The position numbers were made by a program, and so were the translations under genes. Shown here piece by piece: positions 39,660 through 48,739 of a stretch of 64,000 nucleotides of DNA. A model generated the notes under the pieces. That model ran no database searches. It was not told where the DNA came from and saw only the letters and a program-made list of their open reading frames with translations. Position 1 is the stretch's first letter; every line of letters starts with the position of its first letter. Origin of the DNA: Inquilinus sp. Marseille-Q2685 (GTDB lineage: Bacteria > Pseudomonadota > Alphaproteobacteria > DSM-16000 > Inquilinaceae); contig NZ_CAKAKL010000007.1 of assembly GCF_916619195.1 (NCBI RefSeq), positions 186,001-250,000 of the forward strand, read 5' to 3'.

Positions 39660-40117
39660 GATCGAACCTCCGTTCAGGGCGTCCTCTTCTTCCGAAGGAC
39701 GCCAGGTCCCGATGTCAGGGCATGAATTGCTTCCCCCGATCCGCGGCTGTTCTCTCCGCAATGGATCCGGATCGGGGCGGCAGGTGTGTTTTTGGGGTAC
39801 GGTTTTCCGAACCTTATTCGCGTATCGCGAATATAGTTTAAATGTGTGAGCCGTTTTTCTGGATTTATTTAGATCATCGGATTTTGTGGAGTCAAAAGAT
39901 TCCTATTCTCAAAAAGTGCAATCAATTTTATTCTAATGATATAAGAGAATGAGGTGTTATATATTGGTTTTGATGCGATATGGGATTTTCGCCGTGGTGT
40001 TTTTCTGCCTGTTATCGCGCCACCTGCCCAAAATATCGCAAATGCCGATGGGCGGAGCTGGTCCGACGCCGAGGAGCGGGCATTGCGAATCAAATAAGTA
40101 TCCGCTTATATGTTCAC
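39660..40117. promoter_or_regulatory. AT-rich divergent intergenic region with palindromes
   Basis: This is the longest gap in the window without a gene, 458 bases, and is much more AT-rich than its surroundings from about 39790 to 39985. It contains the perfect palindrome TATTCGCG-TAT-CGCGAATA at 39815-39833, which could be an operator for the LeuA-like/TPP genes. Near the right end, ATAAG-N6-CTTAT (40094-40109) sits directly before the ArsR gene and is a candidate autoregulatory site. No convincing protein-coding frame was found in it. Confidence 0.5.
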
Positions 40118-40435
40118 ATGACCGCGCCCGAGATCTTCCAGGCCTTGGCCGACCCGACCCGCCGTGCCGTGTTCGAACGGCTGGCCGAGGGCGAGCTGAG
40201 CGTGACCGAGCTGAAGGCCGGCTTCGCCGTGTCGCAGCCGGCGATCTCGCAGCATCTCGCCGCGCTGCGCCGCGCCGGTCTGGTGGCGGAGCGGCGCGAC
40301 GGCCGCTTCGTCTACTATCGTGCGGCGCCGGAAGGCCTGGCGCCGCTGGCCGGCTGGATCGACCGCTACCGCGCCTTCTGGCCGGAGAAGGTGGCCCGCC
40401 TCAAGACCCTGCTCGAGGACATGGACGATGAGTGA
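40118..40435 (+). CDS. ArsR-family transcriptional regulator
   Basis: A 105-residue winged-helix repressor. The HTH region reads FQALADPTRRAVFERLAEGELSVTELKAGFAVSQPAISQHLAALRRAGLVAERRDGRFVYYR, typical of the SmtB/ArsR fold. No metal-binding CxC motif is present, which fits the ArsR subgroup paired with SRPBCC/AHSA1 proteins. It overlaps the following SRPBCC gene by eight bases. ATG 40118 was chosen because the ATAAG...CTTAT dyad lies directly upstream. Confidence 0.9.
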   Translation: MTAPEIFQALADPTRRAVFERLAEGELSVTELKAGFAVSQPAISQHLAALRRAGLVAERRDGRFVYYRAAPEGLAPLAGWIDRYRAFWPEKVARLKTLLEDMDDE

Positions 40436-40922
40436 TCCCAAGCCCGACGACACCCGCAGCCCGGCCGACATCGTGGTCGACTGCGACCTGGAGCATCCGC
40501 CGGAGAAGGTGTGGCGGGCGCTGACCGAGCCGGAGCTGCTCGCCGCCTGGCTGCTGCCGAACGACATCGCGGCGGGGGGGGGGCGGCGCTTCACCCCGCG
40601 CGGCGGGGCGGGGACGGACCGGCCGATCGACTGCGAGGTGCTGGCGGCGGAGCCGCCGCGGCTGCTGCGCTACAGCTGGCGCGGCCGGGAGGCGGACGCC
40701 GGGGGACGGGCGCTGGAGACGGGGGTGACCTTCACCCTCGACGGCACGGCGGCGGGCGGCACCCGGCTGCGCATCGTGCACAGCGGGTTCCGGGCCGGGG
40801 CCCGGGCGACGGCGCTGTGGACCGGCACGGCGGCGCCGCGCCGGTCCGCCGGGCGTCGTGCCGCGGCGCGTCCGCTGGTGAAGGCATCAGCGGCCGGCGG
40901 GAGGCTGCGATGGGCGGCATGA
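40428..40922 (+). CDS. SRPBCC/AHSA1-family protein
   Basis: A 164-residue SRPBCC-fold protein, starting ATG 40428 within the end of the ArsR gene. [33 protein letters not shown] is the typical first half of AHSA1 proteins. A ten-G tract at 40574-40583 lies inside the reading frame, and the C-terminus (residues ~125-164) is arginine/alanine-rich and atypical. A slipped-strand or sequencing frameshift there is possible, and the true C-terminus may differ. These proteins often pair with ArsR regulators; ligands are generally unknown. Confidence 0.78.
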   Translation: MSDPKPDDTRSPADIVVDCDLEHPPEKVWRALTEPELLAAWLLPNDIAAGGGRRFTPRGGAGTDRPIDCEVLAAEPPRLLRYSWRGREADAGGRALETGVTFTLDGTAAGGTRLRIVHSGFRAGARATALWTGTAAPRRSAGRRAAARPLVKASAAGGRLRWAA

Positions 40923-41521
40923 CCATGAACCTGGTGCCGATGGTGGTGGAGCAGTCGGGCCGCGGCGACCGCGCCTTCGACATCTTCTCCCGCCTGCTGC
41001 GCGACCGCATCGTGTTCCTGAACGGGCCGATCGACGACGGCGTCTCGGCGCTGGTCTGCGCCCAGCTGCTGTTCCTGGAATCGGAGGACCCGCGCCGCGA
41101 GATCGCGATGTACATCAACTCGCCCGGCGGGGTGGTGAGCAGCGGCCTCGCGATCTACGACACGATGCAATACATCAAGAGCCCGGTGTCGACCGTGTGC
41201 ATGGGCACGGCGGGATCGATGGGGTCCTTCCTGCTGATGGCCGGCGCGCCCGGCCGGCGCATCGCCCTGCCCAATGCCCGGATCGTGCTGCACCAGCCCT
41301 CCGGTGGCTTCCAGGGCCAGGCCTCCGACATCGAGCGGCACGCCGAGGACATCGTGAAGCTGAAGCGGCAGCTGAACGAGATCTATGCCCGGCATTGCGG
41401 CCGGACCTATGACGAGGTGGAGCGCACCCTCGACCGCGACCGCTTCATGACCGCCGCGGAAGCGAAGGCCTGGGGGATCGTCGATCATATCTTCGCGCAT
41501 CGGGAGGATGTGGCGGCTTGA
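40910..41521 (+). CDS. clpP: ATP-dependent Clp protease proteolytic subunit ClpP (paralogue)
   Basis: A 203-residue ClpP. The catalytic triad is visible: Ser in [14 protein letters not shown], His in [21 protein letters not shown], and Asp in the [18 protein letters not shown] region. [37 protein letters not shown] is the conserved N-terminal part. The start overlaps the SRPBCC gene by 13 bases and follows GGGAGG. No ClpX or ClpA gene is adjacent, so an unlinked Clp ATPase must be its partner. Its position in an ArsR/SRPBCC unit suggests a special-purpose paralogue. Confidence 0.9.
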   Translation: MGGMTMNLVPMVVEQSGRGDRAFDIFSRLLRDRIVFLNGPIDDGVSALVCAQLLFLESEDPRREIAMYINSPGGVVSSGLAIYDTMQYIKSPVSTVCMGTAGSMGSFLLMAGAPGRRIALPNARIVLHQPSGGFQGQASDIERHAEDIVKLKRQLNEIYARHCGRTYDEVERTLDRDRFMTAAEAKAWGIVDHIFAHREDVAA

Positions 41522-41554
41522 TCATAGCGATCTTCAGGGTCGCCCCGCCCAATT

Positions 41555-41639
41555 CCGTCATGGCGAGGCGCGCAGCGCCGTGGCCATCCAGAGATCGAGC
41601 CGCTGGATGGCCGCGCCCCTTCGGGGCTCGCCATGACGG
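41555..41639. repeat. Dispersed palindromic repeat, type D
   Basis: Begins CCGTCATGGCGAG and ends CTCGCCATGACGG, with GCCATCCAGAG...CGCTGGATGGC inside. It shares the GTCAT...ATCCAG...CTGGAT...ATGAC architecture of types A and C but has distinct arms. It lies between the convergent clpP and pcaB genes. Confidence 0.8.
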
Positions 41640-41669
41640 GTCAATATTCAGGCCGCTGGTTCGCAGCCT

Positions 41670-43013
41670 TCACACGGTCTTCTTTACCGCCGCCAGCACC
41701 CGGTCGATGAAGGCGTCCGCCGCGCCCAGGTGGCGGGCGGGGTCGCGCAAAGCGGGCCAGTCGACCGGCGCCTGGGACATCTCGGCCAACAGGTCGAACA
41801 GGTGGCGGCCGGTGGCGGTGGCTTTCGCCGCCGCCTCCTTGACCAGACGCTGGGCCTCCGGGCGCGGCATGTGGGCGGCCAGGGCGAAGCTGGCCGCCTC
41901 GGCCAGCAGAAGGCCGTGCGAGGCTTCGAACTGCTGCGCCATCCGGGCCGCGTCGACCGTCAGGCTGCCGGTGACGGCAAGGGCGTGGTTCAGCGCCGCA
42001 CCGGCGGCCACCGCCATCTGCGGCAGGACCAGCCATTCGACCGGCCAGGCGCTGCCGTCACGCTCATGCTCATGCAGCATCGCCTGCTGCAGCTGCCCGG
42101 CCAGGCCGGCGTTGAAGCGGGCCAGGGCGACCAGGGTCTCCGGCCCCACCGGGTTCGATTTCTGCGGCATGGTCGAAGAGCCGCCTCCGGCGCCCGGCCG
42201 CACCTCCGCCACCTCGGTCTGGGCCAGGAGGATCAGGTCGCGGCCCAGCTTGCCCAGCGTGCCGGTGACCAAGGCCAGCCAGCCGGCGAATTCGGCGATG
42301 CCGTCGCGCTGGCTGTGCCAGGGCATCGGCGGCACGGCAAGGTCCAGGATTTCGGCCAACACGGCCTCGACCTTCACGCCGTCCTTGCCCAGCGCGCCCA
42401 GGGTTCCGCTCGCCCCGCCAAAGGAGAGTAGCAGCAGGCGCGGCTTCAGCTCCCGCAGCCGGTCGCGATCGCGCAGCAGCGGCGCCAGCCAGCCCGCGGC
42501 TTTCAGGCCGAACGAGACCGGCGTCGCCTGCTGCGACCGGGTGCGGCCGGGCATCACCGTGGCGCGATGGGCGTCGGCGAGACCGGCCAGGGCCTCGACC
42601 AGCGTATCCAGCCGGCCCTCCAGGATCGCGATCACCCGGCGCAGCCGCAGCACCAGCCCGGTGTCGAGGATGTCCTGGCTGGTGGCGCCCCAATGCACCG
42701 CCTGGGCCGCCTCTTCGCCCGCTGAGGCGGCGACCGCCTGGCGCAGCGCCGAGACCAGGGCGGGCACCGGCACGCCGTCCTCCGCCGTCTTCGCGGCCAG
42801 CGCCGCCGGGTCGGGAATCAGCGCGCCGGCGGTCGCGGCGATGGCGCTGGCGGACGCGGCGGGGATCACGCCGCAACGCGCCTCGGCCTCGGCCAGCGCC
42901 GCCTCGACCTTCAGCATTGCTCGCAACGCCGCCTTGTCGCTGAACAGGGCGGCGGTCTCCGCGTCGGAGAGCAGCGGGCCGATCAGGGCGGAGTCGAAGG
43001 GTGAGACGGTCAT
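41670..43013 (-). CDS. pcaB: 3-carboxy-cis,cis-muconate cycloisomerase PcaB
   Basis: PcaB lactonises 3-carboxy-cis,cis-muconate in the protocatechuate branch. The 447-residue enzyme belongs to the fumarase/aspartase superfamily, with the signature GGGSSTMPQKSNPVGPET, HWGATSQDILDTG near residue 107 and MPGRTRSQQATPVSFGLKAAGW. The length fits bacterial PcaB (about 350-450). It is the last gene of the pca unit, separated from pcaF by a 179-base gap containing a palindromic repeat. Confidence 0.95.
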   Translation of the reverse strand: MTVSPFDSALIGPLLSDAETAALFSDKAALRAMLKVEAALAEAEARCGVIPAASASAIAATAGALIPDPAALAAKTAEDGVPVPALVSALRQAVAASAGEEAAQAVHWGATSQDILDTGLVLRLRRVIAILEGRLDTLVEALAGLADAHRATVMPGRTRSQQATPVSFGLKAAGWLAPLLRDRDRLRELKPRLLLLSFGGASGTLGALGKDGVKVEAVLAEILDLAVPPMPWHSQRDGIAEFAGWLALVTGTLGKLGRDLILLAQTEVAEVRPGAGGGSSTMPQKSNPVGPETLVALARFNAGLAGQLQQAMLHEHERDGSAWPVEWLVLPQMAVAAGAALNHALAVTGSLTVDAARMAQQFEASHGLLLAEAASFALAAHMPRPEAQRLVKEAAAKATATGRHLFDLLAEMSQAPVDWPALRDPARHLGAADAFIDRVLAAVKKTV

Positions 43014-43040
43014 GGCTCACGGTCGGGATCAGGGGCAGAT

Positions 43041-43172
43041 TGCCTCTCCCGCCTGGCGGGAGAGGTCGGGCTCGCGCAGCGAGACCGGGTGAGGGCTGGC
43101 CCAGGCCTCGACAAACTCCCCTCACCCGGAGCCGCTTCGCGTCTCCGACCTCTCCCGCAAGCGGGAGAGGCA
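43041..43172. repeat. Palindromic intergenic repeat, type B (copy 1)
   Basis: The outer arms TGCCTCTCCC and GGGAGAGGCA flank smaller hairpins (CTCTCCCGCCTGGCGGGAGAG; CTCTCCCGCAAGCGGGAGAG) and a CGGGTGAGGG/CCCTCACCCGG pair. It lies between pcaF and pcaB within the operon, so it does not stop transcription or pcaB has its own promoter. A related element is at 58594-58722. Confidence 0.75.
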
Positions 43173-43192
43173 AAAATGGACTGCGCCGCTTC

Positions 43193-44394
<1,202 letters not shown>

Positions 44395-44398
<4 letters not shown>

Positions 44399-45171
44399 GC
44401 GGCCTCTCCATGGGCGATGCGGGTGCGCTCCTTCAGGTCGCGCAGCGTCTTCAGCTCCAGCGCCGAGGGCGGCGGGGTCTGCTCGAGATTGTCGGCGAAG
44501 CGGACGGTCCAGCCGCAGCTGTCCTGCACCTGCTCGCGGGTCACGCCCGGATGCAGCGAGACGACCGTGAACTCTTTGGTCACCGGGTCGGGGCGCCAGA
44601 CGGCGAGGTCGGTGACCAGCAGGGTCGGGCCCTTGGTGGTGACGCCGTGGCGGGCGCGGTCGTCGCCGCCGGTGCCGTGGCCCAGCGAGGTGAAGAAGTC
44701 GATCTTGTCGACCATGCCGCGCCTGTTCTGCTTCATGGTGATGAAGATCTCGCCCGAGGAGGTCGCGATCTCCGGCGCGCCGCCGCCGCCGGGCAGGCGG
44801 ACCGACGGGTGGTGGTAGTCGCCGATCACCGTGGTGTTGATGTTGCCGAAGCGGTCGAGCTGGGCGGCCCCGAGGAAGCCGACCGTGATCCGCCCGCCCT
44901 GCAGCCAATAGCGGAACATCTCCGGCACCGAGACGGTGGTGACGGCGGTGTCGCACAGCTCGCCGTCGCCGATCGACAGCGGCAGCACGTCGGGCGCGGT
45001 GCCGATGGTGCCGCTCTCGTAAATCAGGGTGATGTCCGGGGCATGGGTCAGCCGCGCCACGTTGCAGGCGGCGGACGGCGCGCCGATGCCGACGAAGCAG
45101 ACATCGTCGTTGCGCAGCGCCCGGGCGGCGGCGATGGTCATCATCTCGTCGGGGGTGAAGGTCTCGGTCAT
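44395..45171 (-). CDS. pcaJ: 3-oxoadipate CoA-transferase subunit B (CatJ/PcaJ)
   Basis: A 258-residue beta subunit of the family-I CoA-transferase that activates 3-oxoadipate with succinyl-CoA. The catalytic Glu lies in ITLIYESGTIGTAP (ESG motif). A GITVGFLGAAQLD-like loop and GGGGAPEIATSSGEIFITMKQ follow. The size resembles CatJ/glutaconate-CoA-transferase B, being longer than classical PcaJ (about 215). It sits between the subunit A gene and pcaF. The 148-base gap to the A gene contains a palindromic repeat. Confidence 0.88.
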
Positions 45172-45202
45172 CTCACACCGCCAGGCACTTGCGTTTTATG
45201 AG

Positions 45203-45292
45203 TGTCATGCCCGGGCTTGACCCGGGCATCCAGGAAATGCCGATGCCGCACTGGGTGGCCCCTGGATTGCCGGGTCAAGCCCGGCAATGACA
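45203..45292. repeat. Dispersed palindromic repeat, type C (copy 3)
   Basis: Starts TGTCATGCCCGGG and ends CCCGGCAATGACA, like copy 1, with a longer central loop. It lies between the two CoA-transferase genes inside the pca operon, which implies that it does not block transcription completely. Confidence 0.85.
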
Positions 45293-45319
45293 ATAAGGGG
45301 AAAGACCGGTCCGTCACCC

Positions 45320-46177
45320 TCACGCCCTCCCGCTCAGCGGCGCGACCCGGCCGGCGAAGGCGCTGGGGGCGCTCTCGATCACGTTCTCCTTCATCCAGGC
45401 GAGGAAAGCCTCGCGGTCGGCGGCGATCCTGTCCCAGGCCAAGTAGAAGGCGTTGTCGCGCGGGTAGTAGCCATGAGCGTAGGACGGGTGGGCGCCGCCC
45501 GGCACATGCACGATCGAGGTCACGGTCCAGCGCGGCAGCACGCAGGCATTGGGGTGGACGCCGTCGAAGTCCTCGACGATCTCCTCCACCGTCACCACCG
45601 AGCGCTTCGCCGCCAGCACCGCCTCCTTCTGCACGCCGACGATGCCCTCGATCAGCACGTCGCCGCGGCGGTTCGCCTTCTGGGCATGGATGAAGGTCAC
45701 GTCCGGGCGGATCGCCGGGACGGCCGCCAGGGTCTCGCCGGTGAAGGGGCAGGTGACCGACTTGATGTTCGGGTTCACCTCGGCCAAGCCGGCGCCGCGA
45801 TAGCCGCGGAACACGGCGCAGGGCAGGCCGGCCGCCCCGGCCTCGTAGGCGTTGGCCATGGCGGCGTGGGAATGCTCCTCGATCGCCACCGGGTTCGGCC
45901 AGCCCTTCTCGACCGCGTCGCGGACGCGGCGCAGCAGGCCGACGCCGGGGTTGCCGGCATAGGAGAAGACCAGCTTGCGGGCCATGCCCATGCCGATCAT
46001 CTGGTCATAGACCAGGTCGGGCGTCATCCGCACCAGGGTCAGGTCGCGCCTTCCCTGGCGGATCGCCTCATGCGCCGCGGCGTGCGGGATCAGATGGGTG
46101 AAGCCCTCGAAGGCCGCGGTGTCGCCGTCATGAAGGTTCTCGGCGACGGCCTCGGCCAGGATCTGGAATTTCGCCAT
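45320..46177 (-). CDS. pcaI: 3-oxoadipate CoA-transferase subunit A (CatI/PcaI)
   Basis: A 285-residue alpha subunit. Conserved blocks are DTAAFEGFTHLIPHAAAHEAIRQGRRDLTLVRMTPDLVYDQMIGMGMARKLVFSYAGNPGVG and YRGAGLAEVNPNIKSVTCPFTGETLAAVPAIRPDVTFIHAQ. The length corresponds to CatI/GctA (about 280) rather than classical PcaI (about 230). It starts three bases downstream of the pcaG stop. With the subunit B encoded next, it forms the succinyl-CoA:3-oxoadipate CoA-transferase. Confidence 0.88.
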   Translation of the reverse strand: MAKFQILAEAVAENLHDGDTAAFEGFTHLIPHAAAHEAIRQGRRDLTLVRMTPDLVYDQMIGMGMARKLVFSYAGNPGVGLLRRVRDAVEKGWPNPVAIEEHSHAAMANAYEAGAAGLPCAVFRGYRGAGLAEVNPNIKSVTCPFTGETLAAVPAIRPDVTFIHAQKANRRGDVLIEGIVGVQKEAVLAAKRSVVTVEEIVEDFDGVHPNACVLPRWTVTSIVHVPGGAHPSYAHGYYPRDNAFYLAWDRIAADREAFLAWMKENVIESAPSAFAGRVAPLSGRA

Positions 46178-46180
46178 GGG

Positions 46181-46756
46181 TCAGATCTCGAAGAAGACGG
46201 TCTCGCCGTCGCCCTGCATGCGGATGTCGAAGCGGTAGCGGCCGGGGCCATCGGGCTGGGCGATCAAGGTGCCGCGGCGCGCCTCCGGGACGGTGTTCAG
46301 CACCGGGTCGCTTGCATTGGCGGTTTCCTCCGGGAAGTAGATCCGGGTGAAGCAATGCACCAGCATGCCGCGCATGAAGACGATGACGCTGAGATGCGGC
46401 GCCTGGCCCGGCCCGGGGGCGCCCGGCTTGATCGTGTCGAAGACGAAGCGCCGCTCCGGATCCGTGCCGGTGCCGCAGCGGCCGAAGCCGGTGAAGCCGT
46501 CATTGGCGGTGCGCTGCGGTCCGGGGAACAGCCCTTGGGAATCCGCCTGCCAGATCTCGACCAGCGCGTCCTCGATCGGCTGTCCGGCGCCATCCAGCAC
46601 CCGGCCGGCGACGCGGATGCGCTCGCCCGCCACCGTGTCGCCGGCGATGGAGCCGTCGGCGATCTGCGGGAAGTCGTAGCCATATTGCCGCGGCGTCAGG
46701 CCGTAGGCGAAGAAGGGGCCGACCGTCTGCGACCCGGTCTGGGGAAGCTTCGCCAC
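46181..46756 (-). CDS. pcaG: Protocatechuate 3,4-dioxygenase alpha subunit PcaG
   Basis: A 191-residue alpha subunit of the intradiol ring-cleaving dioxygenase. It begins MAKLPQTGSQTVGPFFAYGLTP, typical of PcaG, and has VLDGAGQPIEDALVEIWQADSQG and PHLSVIVFMRGMLVHCFTRIYFPEE. The alpha chain lacks the iron ligands, which lie in the beta chain. It begins two bases after pcaH and is part of the pca operon. The pair opens the ring of protocatechuate to 3-carboxymuconate. Confidence 0.95.
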   Translation of the reverse strand: MAKLPQTGSQTVGPFFAYGLTPRQYGYDFPQIADGSIAGDTVAGERIRVAGRVLDGAGQPIEDALVEIWQADSQGLFPGPQRTANDGFTGFGRCGTGTDPERRFVFDTIKPGAPGPGQAPHLSVIVFMRGMLVHCFTRIYFPEETANASDPVLNTVPEARRGTLIAQPDGPGRYRFDIRMQGDGETVFFEI

Positions 46757-46758
46757 GA

Positions 46759-47451
46759 TCAGCCCTCCATCGGCGTCGCCAGGCGCCCGCGCAGCACGAT
46801 GTCGAACTCATAGCCCAGCGCGTATTCCGGCTCGGTCAGGTCCAGCCTGAAGGCCGCGATCAGGCGCTCGCGCCCGGCCGGGTCGGGGATGCTGTTGAAC
46901 ATCGGGTCCAGCGTGTGCAGCGGGTCGCCGGGGAAGTACATCTGCGTCACCAGCCTTGTGGCGAAGGCCGGGCCGAACAGCGAGAAGTGGATGTGCTGCG
47001 GCCGCCAGGCATTGGCGTGATTGCGCCAGGGATAGGCGCCCGGCTTGATGGTGAGGAAGCGATAGCGGCCTTCGGCGTCGGTGACGCAGCGGCCGGCGCC
47101 CAGGAAGTTGGGGTCCAGCGGCGCGTCGTGCTGGTCGGCCTTGTGGATGTAGCGGCCGGCGGCGTTGGCCTGCCACAGCTCGACCAGCGTGTTCGCCACC
47201 GGCCGGGCATCCTCGTCCAGCACCCGTCCGGCGACGATGATGCGCTCGCCCAAAGGCTCGCCATTGACCCGGCCGTTGCGGGTCAGGTCGGCCTCGCCCT
47301 CCGGCGCCGCGGGGAAGGACGGGCCCTGGTGCTCGGACAGGGCGCCGGAGAGCGGCACCAGCGGCTGCGACGGGGCGCGCAGGACGGTGGAGCGGTAGCC
47401 TTCGTAGAGATGCGGCGGGTGGATGCGCCAGTCGCGCGGCTGGAAGCTCAC
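46759..47451 (-). CDS. pcaH: Protocatechuate 3,4-dioxygenase beta subunit PcaH
   Basis: A 230-residue iron-binding subunit. The Fe(III) ligand region is present: RYRFLTIKPGAYPWRNHANAWRPQHIHFSLFG, with the His-x-His (HIH) and Tyr (AYPW). IVAGRVLDEDARPVANTLVELWQANAAGRYIHK is the conserved intradiol pattern. The start is GTG at 47449-47451, overlapping the pcaC stop by four bases (GTGA). With PcaG it forms the heteromeric enzyme of the pathway's first committed step. Confidence 0.95.
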   Translation of the reverse strand: MSFQPRDWRIHPPHLYEGYRSTVLRAPSQPLVPLSGALSEHQGPSFPAAPEGEADLTRNGRVNGEPLGERIIVAGRVLDEDARPVANTLVELWQANAAGRYIHKADQHDAPLDPNFLGAGRCVTDAEGRYRFLTIKPGAYPWRNHANAWRPQHIHFSLFGPAFATRLVTQMYFPGDPLHTLDPMFNSIPDPAGRERLIAAFRLDLTEPEYALGYEFDIVLRGRLATPMEG

Positions 47452-47846
47452 TTCGTCTCCTCCCGGTCGGCGCCGTCGCGTTCGGCGTAGACCTGCTTGG
47501 CGATGGCGAAGGCGGCGTTCGCCGCCGGCACGCCGGCATAGACCGCGACATGCAGCAGCGCCTCGCGGATGTCCTCCGGCGTCGCGCCGGTGTTGGCGGT
47601 GGCGCGGAGATGCATCGCCAACTCCTCATGATGGCCCAGCGCGGCCAGCAGGGCGACGGTCAGCATCGACCGCTCGCGATGGGTGAGGTGAGGGCGGCTC
47701 CAGACCCCGCCCCAGGCGCCGCGGGTGATGAACTCCTGGAACGGCGCGTCGAACTCGGTGGTGCGGGACTGGGCGCGGTCGACATGGGCGTCGCCCAGCA
47801 CCTTGCGGCGCACCGCCATGCCCCGGTCGTGGAGCGGATCAGCCAT
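47448..47846 (-). CDS. pcaC: 4-carboxymuconolactone decarboxylase PcaC
   Basis: A 132-residue decarboxylase of the CMD/AhpD fold. It has the family core FQEFITRGAWGGVWSRPHLTHRERSMLTVALLAALGHHEELAMHLRATANTGATPEDIREALLHVAVYAGVPAANAAF. In the pathway it converts 4-carboxymuconolactone to 3-oxoadipate enol-lactone. It is a stand-alone enzyme, not the PcaL fusion to PcaD found in some organisms. It overlaps pcaD by eight bases upstream and pcaH by four bases downstream. Confidence 0.94.
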   Translation of the reverse strand: MADPLHDRGMAVRRKVLGDAHVDRAQSRTTEFDAPFQEFITRGAWGGVWSRPHLTHRERSMLTVALLAALGHHEELAMHLRATANTGATPEDIREALLHVAVYAGVPAANAAFAIAKQVYAERDGADREETK

Positions 47847-48627
47847 GGCGATCCTCGTCGATGAAATCCCGGATCAGCCCGGCCAGAAGCTCCGGCGCCT
47901 CGACGCAGGGGATGTGGGCGACGCCCGGGATGTCCCGGTAGCGCGCGCCGGGGATCAGGGCGGCGAGGGACCGCACCAGCTCCGGCGTGGTGGCGATGTC
48001 GGCGGTGCCGCACAGGCACAGGGTCGGCACCGCCACGGCCCGGGCCGCGGCCGTGAGGTCGGCGTCGCGCAGGGCGGCGCAGGCGCGGATGTAGCCGTCT
48101 ACGGGAGTGCGGCTCAGCATGGTGCGGGCGACCGCGACCAGATCCGGCTGCCGCGCCCGGAAATCGGCGGAGAACCAGCGCTCCATCGTCGCCTCGGCGA
48201 TGCTCGCCACGCCGCCGGCCTCGACCGCGGCGATCCGCGCCTGCCAGGCCTCGGCCGTGCCGATCCTATGAGCGGTGTCGCAGAGGACCAGTCGGTCGAC
48301 CAGATCCGGCCGCAGCCTGGTGAGGCCGAGCGCGATCATCCCGCCGATCGACAGGCCGACCACCGTCGCCCGACCGATGCCGCAGGCGTCGAGCAGCGCC
48401 GCCAGGTCGGCGGCATGGGCGTCGATGCTGTCGCCGCCCTTGCTGGTCGACAGGCCGTGGCCGCGCTTGTCGTAGCGGAGGGTGCGATAGTCCGAAAACT
48501 GCGGCACCACCGCATCCCAGATGCGGAAATCGGTGCCGACCGAGTTGATGAAGACCAGGGCGGGCGCGTCGCGCGGGCCCCTGTCCTCGACATGCAGCAC
48601 GATGCCGTTCGCCTTGACCGCGTCCAT
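47839..48627 (-). CDS. pcaD: 3-oxoadipate enol-lactonase PcaD
   Basis: A 262-residue alpha/beta hydrolase. The nucleophile elbow is VVGLSIGGMIALG (Ser near residue 100), with GHGLST earlier and the catalytic His in DIPGVAHIPCVEAP near the C-terminus. Starting from MDAVKANGIVLHVEDRGP, it has the N-terminal pattern of PcaD. It is the first gene of the pca operon, 112 bases from the divergent pcaQ. The promoter region carries a long inverted repeat that probably binds PcaQ. Confidence 0.94.
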   Translation of the reverse strand: MDAVKANGIVLHVEDRGPRDAPALVFINSVGTDFRIWDAVVPQFSDYRTLRYDKRGHGLSTSKGGDSIDAHAADLAALLDACGIGRATVVGLSIGGMIALGLTRLRPDLVDRLVLCDTAHRIGTAEAWQARIAAVEAGGVASIAEATMERWFSADFRARQPDLVAVARTMLSRTPVDGYIRACAALRDADLTAAARAVAVPTLCLCGTADIATTPELVRSLAALIPGARYRDIPGVAHIPCVEAPELLAGLIRDFIDEDRHG

Positions 48628-48739
48628 CCCCTTGCCCTGGCTCGATTCCTGCGGTTCGCCCCGCTGTGACGCCGCACTGTGCGCGGCCCGGACGGTTATG
48701 TAAAATGAGGAATTCGCCGAGAAACATAACCGGACGATT
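48628..48739. promoter_or_regulatory. pcaD-pcaQ divergent promoter with PcaQ-type operator
   Basis: GGTTATGT (48694-48701) and ACATAACC (48724-48731) form a perfect 8-base inverted repeat around 22 bases. The ATAACC/GGTTAT hexamers fit the kind of site described for PcaQ in alphaproteobacteria. It is upstream of both genes, the usual layout for a LysR activator that also autoregulates. No -10/-35 pair is clear. Confidence 0.65.
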
